This document shows, one piece after another, positions 17,967 through 25,845 of a DNA stretch of 64,000 bases. The stretch covers positions 3,284,501 through 3,348,500 of the forward strand of contig NZ_CP096255.1 of NCBI RefSeq assembly GCF_011516635.5. Direction: 5' to 3'. Each line of letters opens with the position of its first letter. The first letter of the stretch is position 1. The stretch comes from Bradyrhizobium barranii subsp. apii. GTDB lineage: Bacteria; Pseudomonadota; Alphaproteobacteria; Rhizobiales; Xanthobacteraceae. A program made the position numbers and the translations under genes. A model generated the notes under the pieces. The model was not told where the DNA came from, ran no database searches, and saw nothing but the letters and a program-made list of their open reading frames with translations.

Positions 17967-17997
17967 CAACAGCACAAGACGGCCATGCCCGCCAAAA

Positions 17998-18011
17998 TTG
18001 ATCTGGGTCAA
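17998..18011. promoter_or_regulatory. FNR/FixK box upstream of fnrN-like gene
   Basis: TTGATCTGGGTCAA differs from TTGAT-N4-ATCAA by one base. It lies between the MCE gene and the Crp/Fnr gene, 82 bases before the latter's start, suggesting autoregulation or control by FixK. Confidence 0.7.
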
Positions 18012-18093
18012 TCGGCTTTGGCGCAGTGCAGTAAAATGCAGCCCGCGCGGTGGGCTCGGCCTGATGCGGGGCAGCCGGTGCTTGGAGCGGTAG

Positions 18094-18807
18094 ATGAAGG
18101 CTTCCGTGGTGACGATCGAGCCGAACGGGCATTTCTGTAGCGATTGTGCGGTCCGCGACTTCGCGGTGTGCTCGTCGCTGGACCCGGCCGAGCTCAGGGA
18201 ATTCGAGCATCTGGGGCGCCGCGTCCTCTTTGACGGGGGCGAGACCGTCTTCTCCGAGGAGGACAGCACGACCTCGTTCTACAATCTCCTCGACGACGTC
18301 ATGCGGCTCTACAAGCTATTGCCCGACGGTCGGCGGCAGATCGTGGGATTCGCGTTACCAGGCGATTTCCTGGGGATGAATATTTCCGGCCGTCACAATT
18401 TTTCGGCCGATGCGATCGGTGGCGTCACAGTGTGCCAGTTCGCGAAGGCGCCCTTCGGCCGCTTCGTCGAGAGCCGGCCGCATCTCCTCAGGCGGATCAA
18501 CGAGCTGGCGATTCGCGAGTTGAGCCAGGCGCGCGACCACATGGTCCTGCTCGGCCGCCGATCGGCGGACGAGAAAGTCGCGACGTTTCTGCTCGCCTGG
18601 CGCGAGCGGCTATTCTTGCTGAAGGGCGCGTCGGACACGGTTCAGCTGCCGATGAGTCGTCAGGACATCGCCGACTACCTCGGCCTGACCATCGAAACCG
18701 TCAGTCGCACCTTCACCAAGCTGGAACGACATGGGGTGATCGAGATCGTTCAAGGCGGCATCAGCTTGCTCGATCCGGCGAAGGTCGAGGCCTTGGCTGC
18801 GGCCTGA
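18094..18807 (+). CDS. FNR-type oxygen-sensing regulator (FnrN/FixK1/AadR-like)
   Basis: A 237-residue Crp/Fnr protein. C15, C18 and C26 (CSDCAVRDFAVC) plus C114 (GGVTVCQFAK) are the four cysteines that bind an oxygen-labile [4Fe-4S] cluster in FNR. The C-terminal HTH is MSRQDIADYLGLTIETVSRT with E201, S204 and R205, the residue set that reads TTGAT half-sites. This makes it the natural candidate to bind the six TTGAN-type boxes in this region. Whether it activates or represses, and whether FixK2 from elsewhere also acts, cannot be told. Confidence 0.9.
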   Translation: MKASVVTIEPNGHFCSDCAVRDFAVCSSLDPAELREFEHLGRRVLFDGGETVFSEEDSTTSFYNLLDDVMRLYKLLPDGRRQIVGFALPGDFLGMNISGRHNFSADAIGGVTVCQFAKAPFGRFVESRPHLLRRINELAIRELSQARDHMVLLGRRSADEKVATFLLAWRERLFLLKGASDTVQLPMSRQDIADYLGLTIETVSRTFTKLERHGVIEIVQGGISLLDPAKVEALAAA

Positions 18808-18824
18808 TCCGGCGCTCGCCAATT

Positions 18825-18838
18825 TTGATCCCAATCAA
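18825..18838. promoter_or_regulatory. Perfect FNR/FixK box upstream of a 41-codon gene
   Basis: TTGATCCCAATCAA matches the consensus TTGAT-N4-ATCAA in every position. It is centred 59 bases before the ATG of a small membrane protein gene. Confidence 0.8.
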
Positions 18839-18890
18839 TGACGGCGGTCGTGCGCCGCCAATAATGCCCAAAATAACAGGGGAGGGCATC

Positions 18891-19016
18891 ATGCCGACTG
18901 ACGCACTGCTGGTGACGATCGCTGTCGTGGTCGTTTTTGTCACATTCGCGGGGGCTTTGGCATGGGCAGACCGGCAAACCAGCGCAGGTCGGCCCGATTC
19001 GGACGCCAAGCACTGA
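18891..19016 (+). CDS. Small single-span membrane protein (41 aa), FNR-box-driven
   Basis: Not recognised as a named family. The 41-residue protein starts MPTDALLVTIAVVVVFVTFA, one hydrophobic span at residues 6-27, then a short polar tail (DRQTSAGRPDSDAKH). ATG 18891 has AGGGGAGGG about five bases upstream. A perfect FNR box precedes it and no other gene shares that promoter. Size and topology recall small accessory subunits of respiratory oxidases (CcoQ or CydX type), but no oxidase gene is present here, so that is only a suggestion. The next 280 bases, to the following regulator, hold nothing I can support. Confidence 0.65.
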   Translation: MPTDALLVTIAVVVVFVTFAGALAWADRQTSAGRPDSDAKH

Positions 19017-19298
19017 CGGTCCCGAGATCACAATCGCGTTTTACCGTGCTTGCCGCGGAGGCTTCCACGGCAAGCTCGCGGCCGTTCGGCAGCGCCTCAA
19101 CGCAATGGTGCGCGCGATAGCTGCAACTCTGCATCGACCGGGACACATTGGCTCATCCCCCGGATGCCGCCTTGGCGCCCGACCGCGGCATTTTCGCCGT
19201 ATTTGACTCAAACCGTGCACATGCTTTCCGGTTGAAAAGCCTGCTAACGTTGACTACGCAGGAACTCCAGTGCCTCGCAGTCTTAGGAGCCGAGCGGC

Positions 19299-20027
19299 GT
19301 GCCTCAGGACAAGACCGGCGACCCCCGACAAGCGGCGGGCAACAAATTATCGGTCCTGCGCAAGCACCCGATCTTCGCGGATCTGGAGCCAGATGCGCTC
19401 GATCAGCTCTGCCGCTACGCCAAGCACACCACGGTGAAGCGCGGTGCGACGATCGCCGCCAAGGGCGATCCCGGCAACAACCTGTTCGCGGTGATCACGG
19501 GAACAGTGAAGATTTCCTCTTCTTCGCCGGATGGAAGGAACGCTATTCTCAATCTGATCGGTCCTGGAGAAATCTTTGGCGAGATCGCGGTTCTCGACGG
19601 CGCGCCGCGCTCGGCCGACGCGACTGCCAACACCAATTGCGAACTCTACATCATCGACCGTCGCGACTTCCTGCCATTCGTGAAGAGCCAGCCGGCGCTG
19701 GCGATGAAGTTCATCGAGCTGCTTTGCGCGCGCCTGCGCTGGACCAGCCAGCAGGTCGAGCAGGTGATCCTGCAAAATCTGCCGGGCCGGCTTGCGAGCG
19801 CGCTGCTCGGTCTCACCGAAGAGCGCAAGTTCGACTCCGGCAGCGGCACGCTCGCCATCACGCAGCAGGAGATCAGCGAGATGGTGGGGATGACGCGCGA
19901 GAGCATCAACAAGCAATTGCGCGCCTGGGCCGGCCGCAACTGGGTTCGTCTCGAGCACGGCGCCATCGTCGTGCTGGATACCGATGCGCTGCACGACCTC
20001 GCCGAGAGCGGCCTCGACGGCGAGTGA
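19299..20027 (+). CDS. Crp/Fnr family transcriptional regulator
   Basis: A 242-residue regulator starting at GTG 19299. The cyclic-nucleotide-binding fold reads HPIFADLEPDALDQLCRYA, GDPGNNLFAVITGTVKIS and GPGEIFGEIAVLDGAPRSADA, including the GE-(x)n-RSA phosphate-binding cassette, so cAMP-type ligand binding is plausible. The HTH is ITQQEISEMVGMTRESINKQ, which lacks the E-SR set of FNR, so it should read a different site. There is no N-terminal cysteine cluster. It may act as a second-tier regulator beside the FNR-type gene. Confidence 0.9.
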   Translation: MPQDKTGDPRQAAGNKLSVLRKHPIFADLEPDALDQLCRYAKHTTVKRGATIAAKGDPGNNLFAVITGTVKISSSSPDGRNAILNLIGPGEIFGEIAVLDGAPRSADATANTNCELYIIDRRDFLPFVKSQPALAMKFIELLCARLRWTSQQVEQVILQNLPGRLASALLGLTEERKFDSGSGTLAITQQEISEMVGMTRESINKQLRAWAGRNWVRLEHGAIVVLDTDALHDLAESGLDGE

Positions 20028-20031
20028 GGCC

Positions 20032-20814
20032 TCAGACCTGATTGTCGACGATGGCGACCGCTCGGGTCCACCCTGCGGACGCTCGCTCGATCTTCACCGG
20101 GAAGCATGAGACCGTGAATCCGGTCGACGGCAGCTTGTCGAGATTGTGCAGCTTCTCGAGATGGCAATAGCCGATGTGTCGTCCCGCCTTGTGACCTTCC
20201 CAGATCAGGCCGGCATCTTTTGTTTCGGCATATTTCTTCGCGGTGTAGACGAACGGCGCGTCCCAGCTCCAGCCGTCGGTGCCGGTCAGCCGCACGCCGC
20301 GTTCGAGCAGGTACATGGTGGCCTCATAGCCCATGCCGCAGCCGGAGTTGACGTAATCGGCCTGGCCGAATTTGGCGCCGGCGCTGGTATTGACGACCAC
20401 GATCTCCAGCGGCGACAGCGTGTGCCCGATCCGTTTCAGCTCCTTCTCGACATCGTCGGCAGTCACTACGTACCCATCGGGCAGGTGGCGGAAGTCGAGC
20501 TTCACGCCGGGCTGCAGGCACCATTCGAGCGGCACCTCGTCGATCGTCCATGACCGCTCGCCGCGATTCATGGTCGGGTGGAAGTGCCAGGGCGCGTCGA
20601 GATGCGTGCCGTTGTGGGTGGACAGCGAGACCTGCTCGACCGCCCAGCCCTGGCCATCCGGCAAATCCTCCGCCTTGAGGCCGTCGAAGAACTGCAGCAT
20701 GCGGGGCAAGCCCTGCTGGTGATCAATATACTGGATCGTCGGGTGATTGCCCGGCGGATCGGCCGTCACGTCGTTTCTGAGCGGCACGGAAATATCGATC
20801 AGCTTCCGCGGCAT
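20032..20814 (-). CDS. Cyclase family protein (kynurenine formamidase-like hydrolase)
   Basis: A protein of about 260 residues. The family motif HNGTHLDAPWHF supplies metal-binding histidines and aspartate, and the start region RKLIDISVPLRNDVTADPP is typical. Members are metal-dependent amidohydrolases or cyclases acting on formamides and similar amides. ATG 20814 is preferred because GAGGAA lies about six bases upstream; ATG 20820 is too close to it. The gene converges with the Crp/Fnr gene, four bases between ends. Substrate is unknown. Confidence 0.85.
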   Translation of the reverse strand: MPRKLIDISVPLRNDVTADPPGNHPTIQYIDHQQGLPRMLQFFDGLKAEDLPDGQGWAVEQVSLSTHNGTHLDAPWHFHPTMNRGERSWTIDEVPLEWCLQPGVKLDFRHLPDGYVVTADDVEKELKRIGHTLSPLEIVVVNTSAGAKFGQADYVNSGCGMGYEATMYLLERGVRLTGTDGWSWDAPFVYTAKKYAETKDAGLIWEGHKAGRHIGYCHLEKLHNLDKLPSTGFTVSCFPVKIERASAGWTRAVAIVDNQV

Positions 20815-21423
20815 GGGCATTTCCTCGCGATGTTCCGTTTCGGTGCATATTGGGCGGGCTCCACCCGTGGCGTCAAGTAACGCCCCGGTGCAGGCGATTT
20901 CGGAAAAACGGAGCCATTCGCCGGTCGCGCTCTCGAAGTGATGCATGATCGATCGATGCAACTCCAGCATTGATCGATGCCGGATTTGGCTTGGACTCAG
21001 AATGCCGCCCGCCCTAGGGACGACGTTGGCGACATCGCGCTGATCAGCGCGCATCGCACAAGGATGGGGCGACCGTCACGTCTGCACCTCCAAGCCGCAA
21101 CCAATAGCGGTCGATTCTAAAACCAGAGGAACGTCCATGGATATGACGAGCATCGTCACCTCGCGTCCGGCATTGGCCGACGGCGAGGCGGGATTAAAGG
21201 GAAGCCGGCACCTGCCGCGCCAGTCCCCGCCGGAGAGGGTGCGATGACGCTCGCACCTTTCCTCGCCGTGATCATCCACCAGTCAAATCCGCTCGACTCC
21301 GCCGCGCAATCCTACCAAGGTGGTGCGTTTGTAACGCTTGACTTTACACCTGAAGTGGAGCGACCCAAGGCGGCCTGCAGCATCGGCCCAACGACGACAT
21401 AATCAACTCAGGAGGAAGCCCAG
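20815..21423. other. Intergenic region with short RBS-preceded reading frame
   Basis: This 609-base space separates the cyclase and TRAP genes. It holds two GATCGATGC palindromes (20943-20980) and a 36-codon frame (21136-21246) with GAGGAAC before its ATG, MDMTSIVTSRPALADGEAG. The frame looks like the leftover start of a lost gene. Nothing else is supported. Confidence 0.4.
20943..20980. promoter_or_regulatory. Pair of GATCGATGC near-palindromes, possible operator
   Basis: GCATGATCGATCGATGC (20943-20959) and GCATTGATCGATGC (20967-20980) are two nearly palindromic copies with 24-base spacing, upstream of the cyclase gene and about 440 bases before the TRAP operon. The repeat and symmetry suggest binding of a dimeric regulator that I cannot name. 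Confidence 0.4.
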
Positions 21424-22395
21424 ATGAAGACACTTACCGGTATCATCGCAGCCGCCGTTCTGGCGGTCTCAGCGCCGCTGGCGACCGCACGCGATTTCCG
21501 TTCGGCCGACATCCACCCCGCCGATTATCCGACCGTCGAAGCCGTCAAGTTCATGGGCAAGCAGCTCGCGACGGCGAGCGGCGGCAAGCTCGGCGTGAAG
21601 GTGTTTCCCAATGGAGCCCTGGGCTCCGAGAAGGACACCATCGAGCAGCTGAAGATCGGCGCCCTCGACATGATGCGGATCAACGCATCGCCGCTGAACA
21701 ACTTCGTGCCCGAGACGATCGCGTTGTGCCTGCCCTTCGTGTTCCGGGACACGCAGCACATGCGCACGGTTCTCGATGGTCCGATCGGCGACGAAATCCT
21801 GGCGTCCATGGCGCCCGCGGGCCTGATCGGCCTTGCCTATTACGACAGCGGCGCCCGCTCCATTTACACCGTCAAGGCGCCGGTCAAATCGCTCGCCGAC
21901 CTCAAGGGCCTGAAGATCCGCGTCCAGCAGTCCGACCTCTGGGTCGGCATGATCCAGAGCCTCGGCGCCAACCCGACACCGATGCCGTATGGCGAGGTCT
22001 ATACCGCGCTCAAGACCGGCCTCGTGGACGCCGCCGAGAACAACTGGCCGTCCTACGAATCCTCGCGTCACTTCGAGGCCGCCAAGTTCTACAACGTCAC
22101 CGAGCACTCGCTCGCGCCGGAAGTTCTCGTGATGTCTAAGACGGTCTGGGACACGTTGAGCAAGGAGGATCAGGCGATGGTCCGCAAGGCGGCCAAGGAA
22201 TCGGTGCCCGTCATGCGCAAGCTCTGGGATGAGCGTGAGCAGGCCTCCCGCAAGACCGTCGAGGCGGCCGGCGTGCAGGTCGTCACGATCGCCAACAAGG
22301 CGGAATTCGTCGATGCGATGAAGCCGGTGTACGACAAGTTCGCCGGCGACGAGAAGCTGAAGGGCCTCGTCAAGCGGATCCAGGACACGAAGTAG
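21424..22395 (+). CDS. TRAP transporter substrate-binding protein (DctP family)
   Basis: A 323-residue periplasmic protein with a signal peptide (MKTLTGIIAAAVLAVSAPLATA) and DctP features: FPNGALGSEKDTIEQLKIGALDMMRI, SLADLKGLKIRVQQS (the conserved carboxylate-binding arginine in the KIRV motif), and GLVDAAENNWPSYESSRHFEAAKFY. AGGAGGA precedes ATG 21424. It delivers a carboxylic acid to the permease encoded by the next two genes. The linked SDR suggests a hydroxy- or sugar-acid, unproven. Confidence 0.92.
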   Translation: MKTLTGIIAAAVLAVSAPLATARDFRSADIHPADYPTVEAVKFMGKQLATASGGKLGVKVFPNGALGSEKDTIEQLKIGALDMMRINASPLNNFVPETIALCLPFVFRDTQHMRTVLDGPIGDEILASMAPAGLIGLAYYDSGARSIYTVKAPVKSLADLKGLKIRVQQSDLWVGMIQSLGANPTPMPYGEVYTALKTGLVDAAENNWPSYESSRHFEAAKFYNVTEHSLAPEVLVMSKTVWDTLSKEDQAMVRKAAKESVPVMRKLWDEREQASRKTVEAAGVQVVTIANKAEFVDAMKPVYDKFAGDEKLKGLVKRIQDTK

Positions 22396-22470
22396 GGCCA
22401 CAGCGTCGGGTCCGGCGTCGCCGCGAGGCGGCACCGGACCCTCGCGAAGGGGACGCGCAAGGAGACGCCG

Positions 22471-23019
22471 ATGACAGACCCACATGTCGCAAGCCACGAG
22501 CAGGAGGTAACCGGCCGACCGTCGACCGGCTTGCTGTCGCGGATCAATGCCGTCGTTGCTCGCCTCGGCATGTATCTGTCCGTGACCGGCCTGCTCGTCA
22601 TCGTCACCATCGTGTTCTACCAGGTGTTCGGACGTTACGTGCTCAATTCCAGCCCGACCTGGACGGAGAACCTTGCGCTGGTCCTGATCCTGTATGTCAC
22701 GCTGATCGGCGCCGCCGTCGGCGTTCGCGACGCCGGACACATCGGCATGGACAGTTTGCTGGTGATGCTTCCGGATCATCTGCGAGAGAAGATCGAGCTC
22801 GTGATCCACGTTCTGGTGGCCGTGTTCGGCCTTGCGATGGCCTATAACGGCTGGATCCTCGGAGCGTCGGTCGGAACCGTGAAGATCCCCAATCTCGGGC
22901 TCCCCGAGGTCATCCGCTACGTCCCGCTGATCGCCTCCGGCGTCCTCATCGTCTCCTTTTCAATCGAGCACATCATTGCGCTCCTGCGCGGCGAAGAGGT
23001 CGTCCCCTCATGGAACTGA
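22471..23019 (+). CDS. TRAP transporter small permease (DctQ family)
   Basis: A 182-residue protein with four predicted spans (LGMYLSVTGLLVIVTIVFYQVFGRYVL, LALVLILYVTLIGAAVGVRD, KIELVIHVLVAVFGLAMAYNG, YVPLIASGVLIVSFSIEHI). The NSSPTWTENLALVLILY and GHIGMDSLL segments are typical of DctQ. Its end overlaps the large permease gene by ten bases, so translation is probably coupled. Confidence 0.9.
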   Translation: MTDPHVASHEQEVTGRPSTGLLSRINAVVARLGMYLSVTGLLVIVTIVFYQVFGRYVLNSSPTWTENLALVLILYVTLIGAAVGVRDAGHIGMDSLLVMLPDHLREKIELVIHVLVAVFGLAMAYNGWILGASVGTVKIPNLGLPEVIRYVPLIASGVLIVSFSIEHIIALLRGEEVVPSWN

Positions 23020-24302
23020 TCATTCTCGGCGCAACCTTCTTCGGCTTCCTGATCCTCGGCGTACCCGTCGCCTTCGCGATCGGCCTCTCGGCGATTTGCA
23101 CCATCCTCTACGAAGGCCTGCCGGTCGCCGTCATCTTTCAGCAGATGATGTCGGGGATGAACATCTTCTCCTTCCTCGCCATCCCGTTCTTCGTCTTCAG
23201 CGGTGAGCTGATGCTGCATGGCGGGGTCGCCGACAAGATCGTGCAGCTCGCCAAGAATCTCGTCGGACACATCCGCGGCGGGCTCGGCATGTCGAACGTG
23301 GTCGCCTGCACGCTGTTCGGCGGCGTCTCCGGCTCGCCCGTGGCCGACGTGTCGGCGATGGGCGCGGTGATGATCCCGATGATGAAGAAGGAAGGGTTCG
23401 ATACCGACTACGCCGTCAACGTCACCACCCATGCCTCTCTGGTGGGCGCGCTCATGCCGACCAGCCACAACATGATCATCTATGCGCTCGCCGCGGGCGG
23501 CAAGGTCTCGATCGGCGCGCTGATCGCCGCCGGACTTCTGCCGGCGATCGTGCTGATGGTGTGCATGCTGGTCGCCGCCTACGCGGTCGCGGTGAAGCGC
23601 GGCTATCCGGCCGGCAAGTTCCCGGGCTGGGCCGAGGTTTTCCGCTCGTTCGCAGCCGCGCTGCCCGGACTTCTGATCGTCGGCATCATCCTGGCGGGCA
23701 TCCTGTCCGGTGTCTTCACCGCAACTGAGTCCGCTGCCGTCGCGGTCACCTACACGATCCTGCTGACGTTCTTCATCTACCGCACCATGACCCTGCCGAA
23801 CTTTCTGCGGGCTGCCGCCAAGGCCGTGAAGACGACGGGTGTGGTGCTGTTGCTGATCGGCGTCTCCACCATGTTCCAGTACCTGATGGGACTCTACGAA
23901 GTCGCCGACTTCGCCGGCGACTTAATGAGCAAGGTGTCCTCGCAGCCCTGGGTCATCTTCCTGCTCATCAACGTCATCCTGTTTGTGCTCGGCACGTTCA
24001 TGGACATGGCGGCGACCATCCTGATCTGCACCCCGATCTTCCTGCCGATCGCGATGAAGGCGGGCATGGATCCGGTGCAATTCGGCATGCTGATGCTGAT
24101 CAACTGCGCACTGGGGCTGAACACCCCGCCGGTCGGAACGACGCAATTCGTCGGCTGCGCCATCGGCGGCATCTCGGTGGGTGCGGTGATGCGCACCATC
24201 CTCCCGTTCTATGCCGCCCTGATCGCAGCTCTGATGTTCGTGACCTACGTCCCCGCATTCTCGCTGTGGCTGCCCCGCCTGCTGATGGGCTACAAGGGAT
24301 AG
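23010..24302 (+). CDS. TRAP transporter large permease (DctM family)
   Basis: A 430-residue membrane protein with about 12 spans and DctM motifs: SFLAIPFFVFSGELM, GGVSGSPVADVSAMGAVMIPMM, and LNTPPVGTTQFVGCAI near the second Na+-site region. It forms the Na+-coupled transport channel with DctQ. It begins inside the DctQ gene (ten-base overlap) and is followed after 22 bases by an SDR gene, so all four genes form one operon. Confidence 0.93.
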   Translation: MELIILGATFFGFLILGVPVAFAIGLSAICTILYEGLPVAVIFQQMMSGMNIFSFLAIPFFVFSGELMLHGGVADKIVQLAKNLVGHIRGGLGMSNVVACTLFGGVSGSPVADVSAMGAVMIPMMKKEGFDTDYAVNVTTHASLVGALMPTSHNMIIYALAAGGKVSIGALIAAGLLPAIVLMVCMLVAAYAVAVKRGYPAGKFPGWAEVFRSFAAALPGLLIVGIILAGILSGVFTATESAAVAVTYTILLTFFIYRTMTLPNFLRAAAKAVKTTGVVLLLIGVSTMFQYLMGLYEVADFAGDLMSKVSSQPWVIFLLINVILFVLGTFMDMAATILICTPIFLPIAMKAGMDPVQFGMLMLINCALGLNTPPVGTTQFVGCAIGGISVGAVMRTILPFYAALIAALMFVTYVPAFSLWLPRLLMGYKG

Positions 24303-24324
24303 CAGCAACAGGGAGAATCCGTTC

Positions 24325-25131
24325 GTGACTGACTATCGCAAGCTCTTCGATCTCACCGGCAAGACCGCCGTGGTGCTCGGCGCCGCCTCGGGCATCGGCA
24401 AATCGTCGGCTGAAGCGCTGGCCGGGCTCGGCGCCCGCGTCGTTTGTGCAGATCGCGCGCTTGACGCCGCGGAAGCGACCGCCGCCGGCATCCGCGACAA
24501 GGGCGGCTGGGCGGAAGCAGCCAGCTGCGACGCCGCGAGCGCTGCGGACGTCCATGCGCTCGCCAAGATCGTGATGCAGAAATTCTCGCGGCTCGACATC
24601 GCCGTGACGACGCCCGGGCTCAACATCCGCAAGACCATCCTCGACTACACCGAGGAGGATCTCGACCGCGTCCTCAACCTCAACGTCAAGGGCACCGTCT
24701 GGTTCTTCCAGGCCTTCGGCCGCATCATGGTCGAGCAGAAGGGCGGCAGCATCATCGCCTGCTCCTCGGTGCGCGCGGTGACCATCGAGCCGGGCCTTGG
24801 CGTCTACGGCTCGACCAAGGCGGCGATCGGCCTCCTGGTGAAGGGTTTTGCTTCAGAGGTCGGCCACGCCGGCGTCCGCGTCAACGCGATCGCGCCGAGC
24901 ATTGCCGAGACCGCGCTGACCGGCCCGTTCAAGCAGCGGCCCGATATCTACAATCTCTATGCCGGCCATACCGTATTCAACCGCTGGAGCAGCGCCGACG
25001 AGGTCGCGACCGCCGTGGCCTACCTCGCTTCGGATGCCGCGAGCTATGTCAGCGGCAGCACGCTGTTCGTCGACGGCGGCTGGACCGCGGTCGATGGGCC
25101 GCCGACCGGTCTCACCCAGTTGCACAAATAA
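24325..25131 (+). CDS. SDR family oxidoreductase
   Basis: A 268-residue short-chain dehydrogenase. The cofactor site is VVLGAASGIGKSSAEALAG; the following aspartate, VVCADRALDA, favours NAD(H). The catalytic serine lies in IIACSSVRA and the YxxxK is in VYGSTKAAIGLL. The C-terminus has YVSGSTLFVDGGWTAVDG. The start is GTG 24325 with AGGGAGA eight bases upstream. It probably oxidises the hydroxy compound imported by the preceding TRAP system, which is inferred from operon structure. Confidence 0.92.
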   Translation: MTDYRKLFDLTGKTAVVLGAASGIGKSSAEALAGLGARVVCADRALDAAEATAAGIRDKGGWAEAASCDAASAADVHALAKIVMQKFSRLDIAVTTPGLNIRKTILDYTEEDLDRVLNLNVKGTVWFFQAFGRIMVEQKGGSIIACSSVRAVTIEPGLGVYGSTKAAIGLLVKGFASEVGHAGVRVNAIAPSIAETALTGPFKQRPDIYNLYAGHTVFNRWSSADEVATAVAYLASDAASYVSGSTLFVDGGWTAVDGPPTGLTQLHK

Positions 25132-25146
25132 GGCGGCCGTCGGCAC

Positions 25147-25845
25147 CTAGCCGGTAAAGCCCATGCTCCGGCGCAGCTCCTTCCGGTCTGCGCCGGTCAG
25201 CAGTGCGATCAGCGCGGCCGCCTCCTTCGGGTGTGCGGCCCGCGCCGTGACGCCGGCCGTGTACATCGTCACCAGTTCGCAGCCCGGCGGCAGCGATCCT
25301 GATAGCGCGATGCCGTCGGTCGCGATGATCTCGGTCGCCTGCGTGCATCCGATCGGCCGAGTTGCGGTGGACGACGCAAGCTCCCGCATCGCGGTCGCTC
25401 CGTTCGGAAAGATCTTGAGACGCGATGCGACCTCATAGGCGATGCCGAGCTGATCCAGCACTTTTGCGACATGCTGTCCCGCGGTCGAGGCTTTGGTGTC
25501 TGGAACGTAGATGGCATCCGCGGATCGCAGCACCTCGCGGAGATCGGCCTCAGTCTTCACCGTGACTTTCGGATCGCGGTTACGGACCGCCAGCGCGGTC
25601 TCGACCCGGCCGATATCTGCGATCGAGGAGGGGACGACGAACTGCTCCGCGGCTTGCTTCGCAAGGAGGGCCTGCGTCAGGATCACGAGATCGGCCGGCG
25701 TTCCCGCGCGCAGCTTGTCGGCCATGATGCCGACCGCGCCGAACTCGCCGTCGATACTTAATCCGGTCTGCGTCTTGAAGGGCTCGCCGAGGCCGCGCAC
25801 CAGGCCTTGCGCCGCACCGCCGCTCAGAATGGTCACTGTCGTCAC
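25147..25845 (-). CDS. ModA-like substrate-binding domain protein without signal peptide
   Basis: A 232-residue protein resembling periplasmic molybdate-type binding proteins (VTILSGGAAQGLVRGLGEPF, FGAVGIMADKLRAGTPADLVILTQ, GCTQATEIIA). GTG 25845 overlaps the stop codon of the molybdenum hydroxylase large-subunit gene (GTGA), with GGAG nine bases upstream, so it is the last gene of that operon. No signal peptide is visible, so it should be cytoplasmic. Roles could be ligand sensing or enzyme maturation; it is not assigned. Confidence 0.75.
   Translation of the reverse strand: MTTVTILSGGAAQGLVRGLGEPFKTQTGLSIDGEFGAVGIMADKLRAGTPADLVILTQALLAKQAAEQFVVPSSIADIGRVETALAVRNRDPKVTVKTEADLREVLRSADAIYVPDTKASTAGQHVAKVLDQLGIAYEVASRLKIFPNGATAMRELASSTATRPIGCTQATEIIATDGIALSGSLPPGCELVTMYTAGVTARAAHPKEAAALIALLTGADRKELRRSMGFTG

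Noticed and set aside
15855..18269. An 804-codon minus-strand frame across the Mla genes
   Set aside because: Crosses three plus-strand genes with strong motifs and has arginine/histidine-rich shadow composition.
19203..19216. Another FNR-like box before the second Crp/Fnr gene
   Set aside because: TTTGACTCAAA lacks the four-base spacer between half-sites.
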